Positions 28,026 to 41,052 are shown, numbered from the stretch's first letter. The stretch: DNA of 64,000 nucleotides from Bacillus mojavensis RO-H-1 = KCTC 3706 (GCF_000245335.1 NZ_JH600284.1:496001-560000), one strand, 5' to 3'. A program made the numbers and translations. Notes: generated from the sequence alone by a model not told the origin.

Positions 28026-28571
28026 ATGTCATCTTTTAAGATTACGAAAGAAACAGTTGCAAATGATTTTTACGCCGGCCTGGCAGACCGTGAGGATGCA
28101 GAGCAAATAACGGGACTGCTCGTCCGTACGGCTGAATGGCTGCGGGACCGGGGCTCTGACCAGTGGAGCGGGCTGCTGGAGGGACATGACTCACATGATA
28201 TTGTTGGCTCGATTGAAAGCGGACATGTGTTTGTGTTTCAAAAAGATCAAGAGCTGGCGGGTGTAGTGATGCTTCTGCCTGAGCCGAGCGAATGGGACAG
28301 AACGCTTTGGGGAGAAGAGGGGCACGAAGAGTCCATTTATTTGCACCGTCTGGCGGTCAGCCGCCGGTTTGCGGGAAATGGGCTTGGGGCCGAGATTCTC
28401 ACATGGACGGAGACGGGTGTTGAGTATCAGGGGAAGAAGCGGATCCGTCTTGATTGTGTTGCTGATAACGACGCCTTGCATTCCTTTTACAGGCGAATGG
28501 GATATGAATTCAAGGGATCAGATGCCTCGGGGTTTCATTTGTTTGAGAAAGAACTGAACAAGTCAGAATAA
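28026..28571 (+). CDS. yesJ: GNAT-family N-acetyltransferase YesJ
   Basis: A 181-residue acetyltransferase. Start ATG 28026 follows a G-rich ribosome binding site (GGGGGG); the frame opens at 27963 but without one. The acetyl-CoA-binding core is LHRLAVSRRFAGNGLGAEI (motif A, R/Q-x-x-G-x-G/A), and C-terminal DNDALHSFYRRMGYE is the standard motif B end. Substrate unknown. A TATAAT-like sequence at about 27980 may be its -10 element. Confidence 0.85.
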   Translation: MSSFKITKETVANDFYAGLADREDAEQITGLLVRTAEWLRDRGSDQWSGLLEGHDSHDIVGSIESGHVFVFQKDQELAGVVMLLPEPSEWDRTLWGEEGHEESIYLHRLAVSRRFAGNGLGAEILTWTETGVEYQGKKRIRLDCVADNDALHSFYRRMGYEFKGSDASGFHLFEKELNKSE

Positions 28572-28596
28572 GCGTCCTTTTTAGGAGGCTTTTTTG
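28569..28596 (+). terminator. terminator after yesJ
   Basis: AAGC-TCCT/AGGA-GCTT stem with one mismatch and a TTTTTT run. Confidence 0.6.
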
Positions 28597-28623
28597 CCTT
28601 TTTGAAAAGGGAGGACAGGGCGA

Positions 28624-28905
28624 ATGATCCTTTTTTATGTGATGGCCATTGCGACGGCTTGTATTTCTGCTTGTGTATCTATTTTTATGCGTTTGAGGAT
28701 GCCGCAAAGAAAATGGCCGGAATGCATACTGGCCGTGCTGATTGTTCTCGGTGTGATTACAATTTGGTGCAGCATCTTTTTTGTCGGCGGCTGGGATGGC
28801 ATGGCGCTGGGCATGCTTGGGATTCATGTGATAGTCGGAGCGTTTGCCGGGTACTTGATCGAGACGGTGTTCCGGCTGTTGAAAAGACAAATTAGGAGAA
28901 GGTAA
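28624..28905 (+). CDS. yesK: small membrane protein YesK
   Basis: A 93-residue protein with three predicted membrane helices: ILFYVMAIATACISACVSI, then CILAVLIVLGVITIWCSIF, then ALGMLGIHVIVGAFAGYLI. It ends in a basic tail (LLKRQIRRR), giving a cytoplasmic C-terminus. The ribosome binding site is GGGAGG. I know no function. The spacing and the cre site that follows suggest it is not part of the yesLMN unit. Confidence 0.75.
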   Translation: MILFYVMAIATACISACVSIFMRLRMPQRKWPECILAVLIVLGVITIWCSIFFVGGWDGMALGMLGIHVIVGAFAGYLIETVFRLLKRQIRRR

Positions 28906-28990
28906 GGCATTTGCCGTCTCAAATGATGTCGAATTTTTTACGGGGTGGCAGGAATTTTCTTTCGAGTGGAGAAATACATATTACTTTACA

Positions 28991-29005
28991 ATGAAAGCGT
29001 TTTCT
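28991..29005 (+). promoter_or_regulatory. cre site upstream of yesL
   Basis: ATGAAAGCGTTTTCT fits the CcpA consensus WTGNAANCGNWNNCW at every position. It lies 21 bases before the yesL start, where bound CcpA would block transcription. This implies glucose repression of the yesLMN regulators. Confidence 0.75.
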
Positions 29006-29025
29006 GAAGTAGGAAGGTGATGTTG

Positions 29026-29649
29026 ATGATACATAGCCTGACAAATGGGCTGAATCGTTTTTGTACATGGGTGATGAGACTGGCGTATGTCAATGTGCTG
29101 TGGATCTTGTTTTCTCTTGCCGGGCTCGTTGTGTTTGGGTTGATGCCTGCTACGGCCGCGATGTTTTCGGTGGCGAGAGAGTGGGCGAAGGGGAACACGG
29201 ATGTCCCGGTGTTTTCTGTCTTTATCCGGACGTTTAAGAAGGAGTGGGGGGCAGCTCAGCTGTTGGGGCTCATTCTGGTGACGGCCGGCTTGTTTTTGTT
29301 TGCGGATATACGGATTGCCGCTCAGATGAATCAGCCTGTGCTGGTGAATGTGTTTATGAGCATCGGATTGATTTTCGCGTTTGTGCTGTTATATGTGTTT
29401 CCGGTCTTTTCTCATTTTGACGTAAAGCTCAGACAGGTGCTGAGCATCAGCTTTTTGATTGCCTTCAGCCGGCCATTGGTGACGCTGATGATGGCAGCGG
29501 GTGCGGTCGGAATGTTGTTTCTTGTGCTGTTTCATGTGACGTTTTTGCTGTTTTTCAGCGGCAGCGCGCTGAGCTTGTTGTTAACGAAGCTGTCCTTTAA
29601 AGCATTTATGTCATTAGATCAGCGTCAGGAGAAAGAAAAGGCAGCATGA
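29026..29649 (+). CDS. yesL: DUF624 membrane protein YesL
   Basis: A protein of about 207 residues with five or so membrane helices (YVNVLWILFSLAGLVVFGLM is the first). DUF624 proteins regularly sit beside carbohydrate ABC transporters and YesM/YesN-type two-component genes, and may assist sensing. Several starts are in frame (29017-29026); ATG 29026 fits the AGGAAGGTG ribosome binding site. It overlaps yesM by four bases. A paralogue, YesV, lies in the same cluster. Confidence 0.85.
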   Translation: MIHSLTNGLNRFCTWVMRLAYVNVLWILFSLAGLVVFGLMPATAAMFSVAREWAKGNTDVPVFSVFIRTFKKEWGAAQLLGLILVTAGLFLFADIRIAAQMNQPVLVNVFMSIGLIFAFVLLYVFPVFSHFDVKLRQVLSISFLIAFSRPLVTLMMAAGAVGMLFLVLFHVTFLLFFSGSALSLLLTKLSFKAFMSLDQRQEKEKAA

Positions 29650-31379
29650 AAGGAAGAGTCGCTGGCTGGTACAGGCGGATGAAGATTAAGGATAAGCTGT
29701 TTGTGTTTCTGTCATTGATTATGGCCGTGTCCTTTTTGTTTGTGTACAGCGGGGTGCAGTACGCTTTTCATGTCTATGATGAACAGATTTACCGCAAATC
29801 CTCGGAGGTGCTGCGGATGTCTTCTGAACGGATTGAAGACGAGCTGAAGAAAATTGAAGATGTATCGTATGAAATCATTACCGATGAACACATTCAGCGC
29901 ATTCTCAGCATGCAAAACCATGATGATACGTATGACCAGTATCAAATGAAGCAGGAGCTGTGGGATCAGCTTGCGCAATATGCCGGCGATGAAAAGTACA
30001 TTGATTCGATTCATTTGATTGATGCCCGCGGCTCAGAGTATTCCGCCGGAAGCAGTTCATCGGACCTTATGAAGCAGCAGCAGGAAGAGGTATTTGAACG
30101 GGCGAAAGCGCAAAAAGGCAGAAATCTTTGGATGACCCTAGGCAGTTCAGATCCTGTCCTGATTTCAGCGCGGCAAATCAGATCGTTTCATCAGCTGAGT
30201 TTAAATGGCTTGGGCATGGTGCTGATTCAAGTGAATGTGAAACAGATGATTCGTGATTTGCCGAAGGATTGGGGCGATTCGGTCGGAGATATGATGATCG
30301 CAGACAAGGACGGCAATCTGGTATATTCGGCCCGTGCATCGGTGCTTACGCCTGAGATGACAAAGCAGACGCTGCGGCATCCTGGTTATGACTTGGTAAA
30401 AAAGAATGGCAAACGTTATTTTATTTCTTTCCTTCAATCATCCTATCAAAACTGGAGCTACTACAATGTCATCCCCTTTGATCAGATGTTCGCGAAAATT
30501 TCCTTTATGAAAACGGTGATCGGTACGTGCTTTCTTTTGTTTTTTAGTGTGGTTTTGCTTTTCGGGCGGAAGATTGCCAACAGCATCACAGAGCCGATCG
30601 AGCAGCTTGTATCCGCAATGAAATCGGTGCAGCACGGCGGGATTGAGGCGGGCGTGTCGCTGTCACTGCCGGAACACACACAGGATGAGGCGGGAACGCT
30701 GAACCGCCATTTTACCGTAATGATGAAGCGGATCAATGAGCTGATGGAAGAAAATGTGGAAAAGCAGCTTATTATTAAAGAAACAGAATTGAAGGCGCTG
30801 CAAGCCCAGATTAACCCGCATTTTTTGTATAACACGCTTGAGTCCATCAATTGGCTGGCGAAAGCGAATCAGCAGAAGCAAATTTCTCAAATGGTAGAGT
30901 CGCTCGGTTTTCTCCTGCGAAACAGCATTCATATCAAAGAAGATACAGTGACCCTTCAGGAGGAGGCGGATATTGTGCTTCACTATATGACGATTCAGCG
31001 GTTCCGGTTTGAAGAGCGCTTGAACTTCACACTGGACATCGCCGAAGAGGTAAAGCATTGCCGAATTCCGAAGCTGACACTCCAGCCGCTGGCGGAGAAT
31101 GCGATTCAGTACGCGCTTGAGCCTTTTACTCGGCCATGTGCCATCCGCATTCAAGCGAAAAAAACGGTGGACTGCGTCTGTATTACTGTCGAAGATAACG
31201 GGCCTGGCATGAACGAACGTATTCTTGAAAAAACGGGCGGAAGAGGGATCGGGCTCTGGAATATTCATGAACGCATCCGACTGATGTTCGGGGAGCCGTA
31301 TGGCTTACGCATTCAAAGTGAGAAAGGGAAGGGAACGGCGATTTTGCTGACTATACCGTGCCGAAATGAGGTGGTGTGA
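29646..31379 (+). CDS. yesM: sensor histidine kinase YesM
   Basis: A 577-residue class-II (LytS/YesM-type) histidine kinase. The first membrane helix is at about residues 18-38 (LFVFLSLIMAVSFLFVYSG), then an extracellular dCache-like sensor, a second helix at about 285-305, and a HAMP segment. The H-box QINPHFLYNTLESINW carries the phospho-acceptor His at 392. The ATPase domain has PLAENAIQYAL (N-box) and EDNGPGMNE plus GRGIGLWNI (G-boxes). It is thought to detect pectin fragments outside the cell and phosphorylate YesN. Its last codons overlap the yesN start. Confidence 0.92.
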   Translation: MKGRVAGWYRRMKIKDKLFVFLSLIMAVSFLFVYSGVQYAFHVYDEQIYRKSSEVLRMSSERIEDELKKIEDVSYEIITDEHIQRILSMQNHDDTYDQYQMKQELWDQLAQYAGDEKYIDSIHLIDARGSEYSAGSSSSDLMKQQQEEVFERAKAQKGRNLWMTLGSSDPVLISARQIRSFHQLSLNGLGMVLIQVNVKQMIRDLPKDWGDSVGDMMIADKDGNLVYSARASVLTPEMTKQTLRHPGYDLVKKNGKRYFISFLQSSYQNWSYYNVIPFDQMFAKISFMKTVIGTCFLLFFSVVLLFGRKIANSITEPIEQLVSAMKSVQHGGIEAGVSLSLPEHTQDEAGTLNRHFTVMMKRINELMEENVEKQLIIKETELKALQAQINPHFLYNTLESINWLAKANQQKQISQMVESLGFLLRNSIHIKEDTVTLQEEADIVLHYMTIQRFRFEERLNFTLDIAEEVKHCRIPKLTLQPLAENAIQYALEPFTRPCAIRIQAKKTVDCVCITVEDNGPGMNERILEKTGGRGIGLWNIHERIRLMFGEPYGLRIQSEKGKGTAILLTIPCRNEVV

Positions 31380-32494
31380 TGTACAAAATACTGCTTGCTG
31401 ATGATGAGAGAATTATTCTTGACGGAATGGCAGGGATCATTGAGTGGGAGACGCTTGGCGCTTCTTTAGTCGGCAAAGCGCAGAATGGAATTGAAGCGTA
31501 TGAGAAGATCGTAAACAAGCAGCCGCATATCGTTATCACTGATGTAAAAATGCCCGGTATGGACGGACTTGAGCTGATCAAAAAGGTGTCAGCCGTCTGC
31601 CCGTCCGTGCAATTTATCGTCCTGTCTGGTTTTGGGGAGTTTGAGTACGCGAAGGAAGCGATGAAATACGGGGTAAGGCATTATTTGCTGAAGCCCTGCA
31701 ATGAACAGCAGATTATCCGTTCATTAGAGGAGATCATCGCCGAACTGAAGCTGCATGATGTGCGGAAGAAGAAAGCCGCCCACCTGAAACATGAGCTGAA
31801 TCATATCCGGTCCTTTGCAGCTGATCAATACCTGGAAGGTTTGATAGCCGGTGTCACCCAACTGTCTCCGCCGCCTTCGCTTGCAGGAAAGATGATTCGC
31901 CTTATCATCGCGGAGAATACTCAGCCTGGAGATTCTGCCGCCAGAGAGGCGTTTGGTTCCGCGCTGACAGCTTTTTGCTGCAGCGGAGGACGTGCGGTGT
32001 TTGCCGTGGAGGAGGGCACGCCTGATCTGGAGAAAAAGGCCGAAGACGGCTTGGCAGGCTGCCGGGTGATCATAAGCCGGACGGGGGAGCTGCGGGACGC
32101 AGGACAGCTGTTCCGGGAAGCAACTGAAACGGCCGGTGACCAAAAGCGGAGTGATTTGATTTCTAAAATCACCAGGCTTGTCGCCGACGAGCTCGGCAAT
32201 CCGAATCTCTCTCTGAAATGGGCAGCAAAAGATATGCTGTTTATGAACCCTGATTATTTGGGGAAAATCTTTAAGCAGGAGACAGGGGAAAAGTTTTCCC
32301 AGTATGTTACGCGGGTGCGTCTTGAGCATGCGATGAAGCAGATGAAGCTGAGGCGTGATGTGAGTGTATCAGAAATCGCGGAAGAAATCGGATTCGGTGA
32401 TAATCCGAAGTATTTCAGTCTTGTCTTTAAAAAATATACCGGTCTGACACCGTCAGAATTCAGAAGAAAACAGGGAGGCGCTTCCGCAGGATAG
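31379..32494 (+). CDS. yesN: response regulator YesN (AraC-type output)
   Basis: A 371-residue regulator. The receiver domain (1-120) has acidic residues LLADDE and phospho-acceptor D55 in VITDVKMPGMDG. The C-terminal AraC/XylS double helix-turn-helix is SLKWAAKDMLFMNPDYLGKIF and VSEIAEEIGFGDNPKYFS. It is phosphorylated by YesM and probably activates the rhamnogalacturonan genes. The start ATG overlaps the yesM stop (TGATG), behind GAGGTGG. After the stop, an imperfect hairpin with a T-run (about 32472-32512) may terminate. Confidence 0.92.
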   Translation: MYKILLADDERIILDGMAGIIEWETLGASLVGKAQNGIEAYEKIVNKQPHIVITDVKMPGMDGLELIKKVSAVCPSVQFIVLSGFGEFEYAKEAMKYGVRHYLLKPCNEQQIIRSLEEIIAELKLHDVRKKKAAHLKHELNHIRSFAADQYLEGLIAGVTQLSPPPSLAGKMIRLIIAENTQPGDSAAREAFGSALTAFCCSGGRAVFAVEEGTPDLEKKAEDGLAGCRVIISRTGELRDAGQLFREATETAGDQKRSDLISKITRLVADELGNPNLSLKWAAKDMLFMNPDYLGKIFKQETGEKFSQYVTRVRLEHAMKQMKLRRDVSVSEIAEEIGFGDNPKYFSLVFKKYTGLTPSEFRRKQGGASAG

Positions 32495-32564
32495 CCATCT
32501 CTGTTTTTTTTACTTTCGCCACTGTTTTTTGAGTGTTTCGCCCCGTCACAACCCTTTAAAATAA

Positions 32565-34807
<2,243 letters not shown>

Positions 34808-34810
34808 CGG

Positions 34811-35701
34811 ATGGAGCCGGTCAACCAGCCTGTCAGGCAAGCCCCGGTGTTTGAAGGGAAAAAAGCCGGGCGCATCAGGCCAAAACGCATTCTGTTCCAT
34901 GTTCTTACGGCGTCACTGGCGGTGTTATTGCTGTATCCCGTCATTTGGCTGTTTGTCAGTTCTTTTAAAGAAAGCTCCAGTATTTTCACAACCTCTCATT
35001 CTCTCATTCCAGATCCTTTTATTCTCAGCAACTATGCTGAAGGGTGGAAGGGCATTGCGGGTCAGCCGTTTTTGACCTTTATTAAAAACTCGGCGATCAT
35101 TGTCGGGCTGTCTACAATCGGCGCCGTCCTGTCATCGGCTGTTATTGCCTACGGCTTCGCGCGTATTCCGTTTAAAGGAAAAGCATTTTGGTTCGCCTGC
35201 ATGATGGGGACGTTAATGCTGCCGCATGAAGTGCTGATGATTCCGCAGTACATTATGTTTGCAAAATTAGACTGGCTGAATTCTTTTAAACCGATTGTCG
35301 TTCCACAATTTTTCGGGCATGCGTTTTTTATCTTTCTGATGATCCAGTTTATCCGGACGATCCCTGAGGAACTGGATGAAGCAGCGAGAATCGACGGGTG
35401 CGGGCGCTTTGCCTGTTTTTGGCGGATCATTCTGCCGCTCATTGCACCGGCGCTTGCAACGTCTGCGATTTTTTCTTTCTATTGGAAGTGGGAAGAGCTG
35501 ATTCAGCCGCTGCTCTATTTGAATAAGCCGGAGCTTTATCCTGTTTCTCTTGCGCTGAAGCTTTTCCTAGACACGGAATCGGCTTCGAACTGGGGCGCGA
35601 TGTTTGCCATGTCGGCCGTATCGTTACTGCCTGTGATTCTCGTATTCTTTCTGTTTCAAAAATATATCGTTCAGGGCATCAGTACGACCGGATTAAAATA
35701 A
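34811..35701 (+). CDS. yesQ: ABC transporter permease YesQ
   Basis: A 296-residue MalG-type permease with six helices; the first is [19 protein letters not shown]. The EAA loop is [21 protein letters not shown]. It lies three bases after yesP with the ribosome binding site AAAGGAGG inside the yesP end. Forms the translocation channel with YesP. Confidence 0.92.
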   Translation: MEPVNQPVRQAPVFEGKKAGRIRPKRILFHVLTASLAVLLLYPVIWLFVSSFKESSSIFTTSHSLIPDPFILSNYAEGWKGIAGQPFLTFIKNSAIIVGLSTIGAVLSSAVIAYGFARIPFKGKAFWFACMMGTLMLPHEVLMIPQYIMFAKLDWLNSFKPIVVPQFFGHAFFIFLMIQFIRTIPEELDEAARIDGCGRFACFWRIILPLIAPALATSAIFSFYWKWEELIQPLLYLNKPELYPVSLALKLFLDTESASNWGAMFAMSAVSLLPVILVFFLFQKYIVQGISTTGLK

Positions 35702-35716
35702 AAAGGAGTGTTGCAG

Positions 35717-36751
35717 ATGGCACAGCTTATCTTTGATGAAGAAAAGGTCACATCCATTATGGACAGAATTGTGAAACGGACATTTCAAATGGATTTTGCG
35801 TGGGATTGGCCGGGCGGCGTCGCGTTTTACGGCGTGGCAGAGGCGTATGAAGCGACGGAAAACGAGGAGTATATCAAACTGTTAAAAACGTGGGTGGATG
35901 AACAGCTTGAGGATGGGCTGCCGCCGCTGTCGATCAACGGTGTATCGATCGGGCATACACTTTTGTTTCTGCATCAGGTGACGGGAGATAACGTCTATTT
36001 GGAAACGGCTGGCGAGATGGCGGAATATGTGCTTCATCACGCGCCCCGCTTTGGGGAAGGTATTCTTCAGCATACGGTGAACTCGTCGGATTATGTGTTT
36101 CCTGAGCAGGCATGGGCGGATACGCTGATGATGGCGGGACTGTTTATGCTGAGAATCGGCCGTGTGATGGAGCGGGAAGATTACTTTGAGGACGGCCTGC
36201 GCCAGTTTCATGGACATGAGGACGTGCTGCAGGACCCCGTGACCAATCTGTATTACCATGCCTGGGACAACAAAGCGCAAAACCACCTGTCGGGGATTTA
36301 TTGGGGACGGGCGAATGGCTGGGCTGCGCTCACGATGGCAAAAGCGCTCCCGCTCATCGAGGTGACGCATCCTTCTTTTATGATCATTGACGGATCGCTT
36401 AGAGACCAGTTAAGCGCGCTTGTCCGGCTTCAGGACGATTCAGGGCTGTGGCATACCATTTTGGATGATCCGGATTCGTATTTGGAGGTTTCCGCATCTG
36501 CGGGCATTGCCTCTGCTTTGCTGTCGAGCGGGAAGCTCTATACAAAATACGCGCAGAAATCACTTGCCGCCATTTTGGATGCGGTGGAAGAGGACGGTCG
36601 GGTCAGCAAAGTATCCGCGGGCACAGCCGTCATGAAAAATGCGGAAGGATACAAACAAGTGCCTTACAAACGAATACAAGGCTGGGGACAGGGACTTGCA
36701 CTCACATTTCTCGCTGATGTGCTGAGAACGAAAAAACGCGTGTATCAGTAA
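35717..36751 (+). CDS. yesR: unsaturated rhamnogalacturonyl hydrolase YesR (GH105)
   Basis: A 344-residue glycoside hydrolase of family 105. It acts in the cytoplasm, removing the unsaturated galacturonyl residue that the lyases leave on the non-reducing end by hydrating its double bond. The (alpha/alpha)6-barrel motifs include [27 protein letters not shown] with the likely catalytic Asp, and [17 protein letters not shown]. Start ATG 35717 lies eight bases after AAAGGAG; upstream GTG and TTG codons are unlikely. No signal peptide, as expected. Confidence 0.92.
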   Translation: MAQLIFDEEKVTSIMDRIVKRTFQMDFAWDWPGGVAFYGVAEAYEATENEEYIKLLKTWVDEQLEDGLPPLSINGVSIGHTLLFLHQVTGDNVYLETAGEMAEYVLHHAPRFGEGILQHTVNSSDYVFPEQAWADTLMMAGLFMLRIGRVMEREDYFEDGLRQFHGHEDVLQDPVTNLYYHAWDNKAQNHLSGIYWGRANGWAALTMAKALPLIEVTHPSFMIIDGSLRDQLSALVRLQDDSGLWHTILDDPDSYLEVSASAGIASALLSSGKLYTKYAQKSLAAILDAVEEDGRVSKVSAGTAVMKNAEGYKQVPYKRIQGWGQGLALTFLADVLRTKKRVYQ

Positions 36752-36773
36752 AGACGGCGGCGGGGGGAAAGGG

Positions 36774-39059
36774 ATGAAAAAACAGCCTCAACAGAAAGAA
36801 CGGGTTTCACGCTGGAAGGGAACGTATTTCAAAAGAAACTTTGTTTTCATTTTGCTGATTGCCTGTATTCCCGGACTGCTGACAGGCGGGGCCATCTACT
36901 TTTTGTCTATCGATAAGGTGGAGAAAGAACTGCAAAAGTCGCATGAAACACAGGTGGCGCGTGAAGTCAGCCGGATGGATGAGAAGCTGGAAGGGCTTGA
37001 GTTGACGCTTGCCCAAATGGCATACGATTCCTCGCTGATGAACGGATTGGCCGAGAAGGATTTGGAGAAAGACTTTACATTCTCCTATCAAATAACGAAG
37101 AAGCTGTTTCTTTTGCGGGACCAGCAGCCGCTGATTCAGCAAGCTTCTATCTTTCTGAACAGCCCCCGGCCTCTTGTGCTGAGCCCCGAATACAGCGCGC
37201 TGACAGAACAGGATATGCTTCATAAATACCGCTCCCTTCTCGACTCCGATCGGAGTATTTATTGGAGCCGATCGGGAAAAGACGCCGCGCTGATTCAGCT
37301 CATTCCGGGTGCGGCTGAGAAACCGTTTGGCGCGATCATGCTGACGGTAGATCCGAAAGAAATGGAGGCGCTTCTGCAAAGTTTGTCTCCTTACCCTGAA
37401 GGCAGCGCGCTACTTCTTGATCAAAAGCGGGAGGTGCTTTTCCATGGAGGAGATAAGGATTTTGAAAATGCTTTAATGAATGAGGTGAAAAAACAGCCTC
37501 GCCAGAAAGGCCATTTTCAGATGGATTGGAATGGCACGGTGTATTCCGTCTCCTATGGAGAAATGAAGCGAATGCACCAGAAGTGGACCTTTGTTTCTGC
37601 GGCTCCTCTTTCAGCTATCACAGCGCCGATGGTGTTTTTATCAAAGGTGATTATTGTGATGCTTGTCGTTTGTATCGGCTTGGCTGTGTGCATGACGTGG
37701 TACGCTTCGAGGAAAATCTATCGCCCGATTCAGCATCTGCTCGGACTGTTTACGGGAGGAGAGAAACAAGCATGGCAGGCGTCAGGTCAGGACGAATTTA
37801 AGTGGATTGAAAAGAGATGGAATGATCTTTCCCTTGAGAGCCGGAGGCTTCATGAGCAGCTGCTCCGGCAGACGCCCCATATGAAAAAGAGTTTTTTGCA
37901 GCACCTGCTTCAGGGTGACTTTTACTATGACACAGAGGACAGCCTCAGATCGCGGATGGAGGATGCGGGATGGGACATCGGGGAAAACATATTTCACGTG
38001 CTTGATCTTCAGGTGACAGGGCTTCGCTGTGATAAAAGCATGTTCTATGCCGACGATGAACAGCTTGCTGTGTTTACACTGACCAATTTACATGAGGAGC
38101 TCGCGGCAAACCGGCGTTTTCAACCTTTAATTCTTGATATTGGCCGCCTTTCCGTCACCGTGCTTGTGATGAAAACGAGCGGCTCGGATCTGAAGGCGCA
38201 TCTTTCAGAGCTGGCCCACATATTTGGTGCTGTCACGGGACTAAGCCTGACCGGGACAATGAGCAGGCAATCGGCCCGTATTAAGGATATCCCATCTTTG
38301 TTTAAGGATGTGAAAAGCGGCAAGTCCCGCAGATGTTTTGCCAATCGCCATCAGATCATCGATTTGCAGGATGATGTTTTTCAGGCTGAGCCATCCGCAC
38401 CCTACTATCCTTTTGAACTTGAAAAACAAATCGTTCAGGCCATTCGGCTGGAAAGAAAAGCGGAAGCAGAGGAGCTGATTCGCTTATGTATGGCTGAAAT
38501 GGCTGAAAAGGCGGTCAGCGACAGACAAGTGCATTCTGCGCTGATACAGCTGTTTTCCCGCATCCAGGAGGATATTCTGCATTCCGGCCTTCACCCGAGC
38601 GAGCTGTTCGGCAACAGGGATATGCTTCGCGAAATATCTGAGCTGCATGAGCCTGTCCAAGCGGCTGCCTGGCTGATGGATGCGGTTGTCACCCCGTACC
38701 TCGCCAAGCTTGAAGGCAGGAAAAACAGACAGCAAAAACAGGTGGCGGAACGTGTGATTGCGATGATTCATGAGCAGTATATGGCGGATCTTTCTCTTGA
38801 GAGCTGCGCGGATGCGCTGGGCATGAATTCTTACACCTTGAGCAAGGCCTTTAAGCAAGTGACGGGCGTTAATTTTATTGATTATGTGACCCGCATCAGA
38901 ATCGAAAAAGCAAAAGAACTGCTGGTCAATACAAATAAAAAAATTCATGATGTGTCAGAAGAAGTCGGCTATCGCCACAATTATTTCAACCGGATTTTTA
39001 AAAAGCAGGTCGGCATGCCGCCGGGAGTCTTCAGGCAAATGTATCAGGAAACGCCGTGA
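36774..39059 (+). CDS. yesS: AraC-family membrane-bound regulator YesS
   Basis: A 761-residue transcription factor. It has two membrane helices (about 23-43 and about 285-305) bracketing an extracellular sensor domain, a cytoplasmic linker, and a C-terminal AraC double helix-turn-helix ([37 protein letters not shown]). The design is that of one-component transmembrane sensors that bind oligosaccharide outside and DNA inside. It sits within the operon it probably activates, next to the YesMN two-component pair. Confidence 0.9.
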   Translation: MKKQPQQKERVSRWKGTYFKRNFVFILLIACIPGLLTGGAIYFLSIDKVEKELQKSHETQVAREVSRMDEKLEGLELTLAQMAYDSSLMNGLAEKDLEKDFTFSYQITKKLFLLRDQQPLIQQASIFLNSPRPLVLSPEYSALTEQDMLHKYRSLLDSDRSIYWSRSGKDAALIQLIPGAAEKPFGAIMLTVDPKEMEALLQSLSPYPEGSALLLDQKREVLFHGGDKDFENALMNEVKKQPRQKGHFQMDWNGTVYSVSYGEMKRMHQKWTFVSAAPLSAITAPMVFLSKVIIVMLVVCIGLAVCMTWYASRKIYRPIQHLLGLFTGGEKQAWQASGQDEFKWIEKRWNDLSLESRRLHEQLLRQTPHMKKSFLQHLLQGDFYYDTEDSLRSRMEDAGWDIGENIFHVLDLQVTGLRCDKSMFYADDEQLAVFTLTNLHEELAANRRFQPLILDIGRLSVTVLVMKTSGSDLKAHLSELAHIFGAVTGLSLTGTMSRQSARIKDIPSLFKDVKSGKSRRCFANRHQIIDLQDDVFQAEPSAPYYPFELEKQIVQAIRLERKAEAEELIRLCMAEMAEKAVSDRQVHSALIQLFSRIQEDILHSGLHPSELFGNRDMLREISELHEPVQAAAWLMDAVVTPYLAKLEGRKNRQQKQVAERVIAMIHEQYMADLSLESCADALGMNSYTLSKAFKQVTGVNFIDYVTRIRIEKAKELLVNTNKKIHDVSEEVGYRHNYFNRIFKKQVGMPPGVFRQMYQETP

Positions 39060-39075
39060 AAGGAGAGGACATGTG

Positions 39076-39771
39076 ATGGAAAAAACGATTCAGGTATTCT
39101 TAGCAGGGGATTCCACCGTAAGCGACTGCCCGCCGCATGAAGCGCCGATGGCAGGCTGGGGGCAGGTTTTCGGTCAATTGTTCACTGAACAGGTGAAGGT
39201 GTGCAATCACGCCAAAGGGGGAGCAAGCACCAATTCATTTGTTGAGGAAGGAAGGCTTCAGACGATTGCTGAGCGTATATCCCAAGGCGATTATTTGTTT
39301 ATCCAATTCGGCCACAATGACCAGAAACCGCGGGGAACGAAACCGTACTCGACGTATCAGCAATTTCTCACTTTGTTTGCGGACACAGCGCGTGAAAAAG
39401 GCGCGCAGCTTGTGTTCGTTACATCGGTGCAGCGCCGGCGCTTTGATGAAAACGGAAGGATTGAGCACACGCTCGGTGAGTATCCGGATGCGATGAAAGC
39501 GTTAGCGAAGGAGCTTGATGTGCCGGTCATTGATTTGCTAACAAAAACGAAGGCGCTTTATGAAGCATACGGCTCGGAGGAGTCAAAGCGTTTGTTTATG
39601 TGGTTTCAGCCGGATGAACATCCGAATTATCCAGACGGCATTGAGGATAATACGCATTTTTCAGAAGAAGGGGCCATGGAGGTTGCGAAGCTCGTTGCTG
39701 AGGGCATCGAAGAAATCGGCTTTCCGCTGAAGGATCATCTCGTAAGCCGGGAGGGGAAAGAACATGTATAA
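39076..39771 (+). CDS. yesT: rhamnogalacturonan acetylesterase YesT
   Basis: A 231-residue SGNH/GDSL esterase. Catalytic Ser is S13 in FLAGDSTVSD, the glycine/asparagine blocks are GGAS and FGHND, and the C-terminal Asp-His pair lies in the DNTHF region. It removes acetyl groups from rhamnogalacturonan oligosaccharides in the cell (no signal peptide). ATG 39076 after AGGAGAGGA is used; the frame is open further upstream inside yesS. YesY is a second esterase of the same family downstream. Confidence 0.92.
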   Translation: MEKTIQVFLAGDSTVSDCPPHEAPMAGWGQVFGQLFTEQVKVCNHAKGGASTNSFVEEGRLQTIAERISQGDYLFIQFGHNDQKPRGTKPYSTYQQFLTLFADTAREKGAQLVFVTSVQRRRFDENGRIEHTLGEYPDAMKALAKELDVPVIDLLTKTKALYEAYGSEESKRLFMWFQPDEHPNYPDGIEDNTHFSEEGAMEVAKLVAEGIEEIGFPLKDHLVSREGKEHV

Positions 39772-40426
39772 AGAAGGCGCGTGCCTGTACCGCAATCCGC
39801 TCCGTTCAGCAAGCGATGTGAAAGACTGGCGGATGGAGGGAGGCGGGCACGTCTCATTCGAAGATCAGCGTATGCACCTGTCACATGTAGAGGACGAAGC
39901 GCACTTTGTTTATTGGTGCCCGGAAACATTTCCCGACGGCATCATTGTGAAGTGGGATTTTTACCCGATTGAACAGCCGGGGCTGTGTATGCTGTTTTTC
40001 GCGGCTGCCGGCATCGGAGGCGAGGACTTATTTGACCCGCGACTCAAAAAAAGAACAGGAAAGTACCCCGAATACCATTCCGGAGACATCAATGCGCTCC
40101 ATTTGTCGTATTTCCGCAGAAAATACCCGGAGGAAAGAGCGTTCCGCACCTGCAATTTAAGAAAAAGCCGCGGTTTCCACCTCACTGCAATGGGAGCTGA
40201 TCCGTTGCCTTCTCCGGACGACGCTGTTTCCCCGTATCATATGAAGCTTATTAAGGATAAAGGGTATGTGCATTTTTCGATCAATGATCTGCCCATTCTG
40301 GAGTGGCAGGATGACGGAAGCACATTCGGACCTGTGTTAACGAAAGGAAAAATCGGGCTGAGGCAAATGGCGCCGATGAAAGCCGCTTATCGTGAATTGT
40401 CTGTGCACCAAGCGGTGAGAGGATGA
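39764..40426 (+). CDS. yesU: DUF1961 protein YesU
   Basis: A 220-residue protein. It overlaps yesT by eight bases and yesV by four, so it is translated as part of the operon. The sequence looks like a concanavalin-like beta-sandwich (HFVYWCPETFPDGIIVKWDF, then GKIGLRQMAPMKAAYREL), typical of DUF1961. It may bind or cleave a pectin fragment. No signal peptide. The enzymatic role is not established to my knowledge. Confidence 0.82.
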   Translation: MYKEGACLYRNPLRSASDVKDWRMEGGGHVSFEDQRMHLSHVEDEAHFVYWCPETFPDGIIVKWDFYPIEQPGLCMLFFAAAGIGGEDLFDPRLKKRTGKYPEYHSGDINALHLSYFRRKYPEERAFRTCNLRKSRGFHLTAMGADPLPSPDDAVSPYHMKLIKDKGYVHFSINDLPILEWQDDGSTFGPVLTKGKIGLRQMAPMKAAYRELSVHQAVRG

Positions 40427-41052
40427 AGACGACTGTGACGGATGCGCTTTATGCAGGCTGTGAAGCGGTTGTGAAAATCGCGTGGCTGAACGGGCTGTGG
40501 CTGTTGTTTACGCTTTTGGGCGGCGTTCTTTTCGGATGGGCGCCGAGCACAGCCGCGATGTGTGCCGTCATACGGAAATGGCTGATGGGGCATAAAGATG
40601 TCCCGGTATTTGCGTTATTTCTGGATACCTACAAAAAAGAGTTTCTGAAGGTTAATGTAATTGGACTTGCGTTTATTGCTCTTTTGCTTATGTTGTCCGC
40701 CAATTATTATTATTTTTCGGCAAGTGCGGATTGGCTGTCCTTTACTGTGACGAGCTGCACACTCTTGGCGGGGCTTTTGTACACCGTCGCGCTCATGTAT
40801 GTGTTCCCTCTTTATGTGCATTACGAGCTTCCGCTTCGCCAATATATTCCGCAAGCGCTGCTGTTTGGCGCCATGCGGCCGCTGACCACCGGCTGCATGT
40901 TGATCGGCTGCGGATTTGTGCTTTACTTGCTGTATACGCTTCCGGGTCTGATCCCATTTTACGGCCCAAGTTTATTTGGGCTTGTGTCGATGTTTTTTGC
41001 TTACAGAGGATTTCAAAAAACAGAGGCCCAGCACCGTCATCAGACCGGGTAA
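40423..41052 (+). CDS. yesV: DUF624 membrane protein YesV
   Basis: A 209-residue paralogue of YesL with the same start pattern (VKIAWLNGLWLLFTLLGGVLFGW, then STAAMCAVIRKWLMG and DVPVFALFLDTYKKEF). About five membrane helices. It overlaps yesU by four bases. DUF624 proteins accompany carbohydrate importers; an accessory role in transport or sensing is likely but unproven. Confidence 0.83.
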   Translation: MKTTVTDALYAGCEAVVKIAWLNGLWLLFTLLGGVLFGWAPSTAAMCAVIRKWLMGHKDVPVFALFLDTYKKEFLKVNVIGLAFIALLLMLSANYYYFSASADWLSFTVTSCTLLAGLLYTVALMYVFPLYVHYELPLRQYIPQALLFGAMRPLTTGCMLIGCGFVLYLLYTLPGLIPFYGPSLFGLVSMFFAYRGFQKTEAQHRHQTG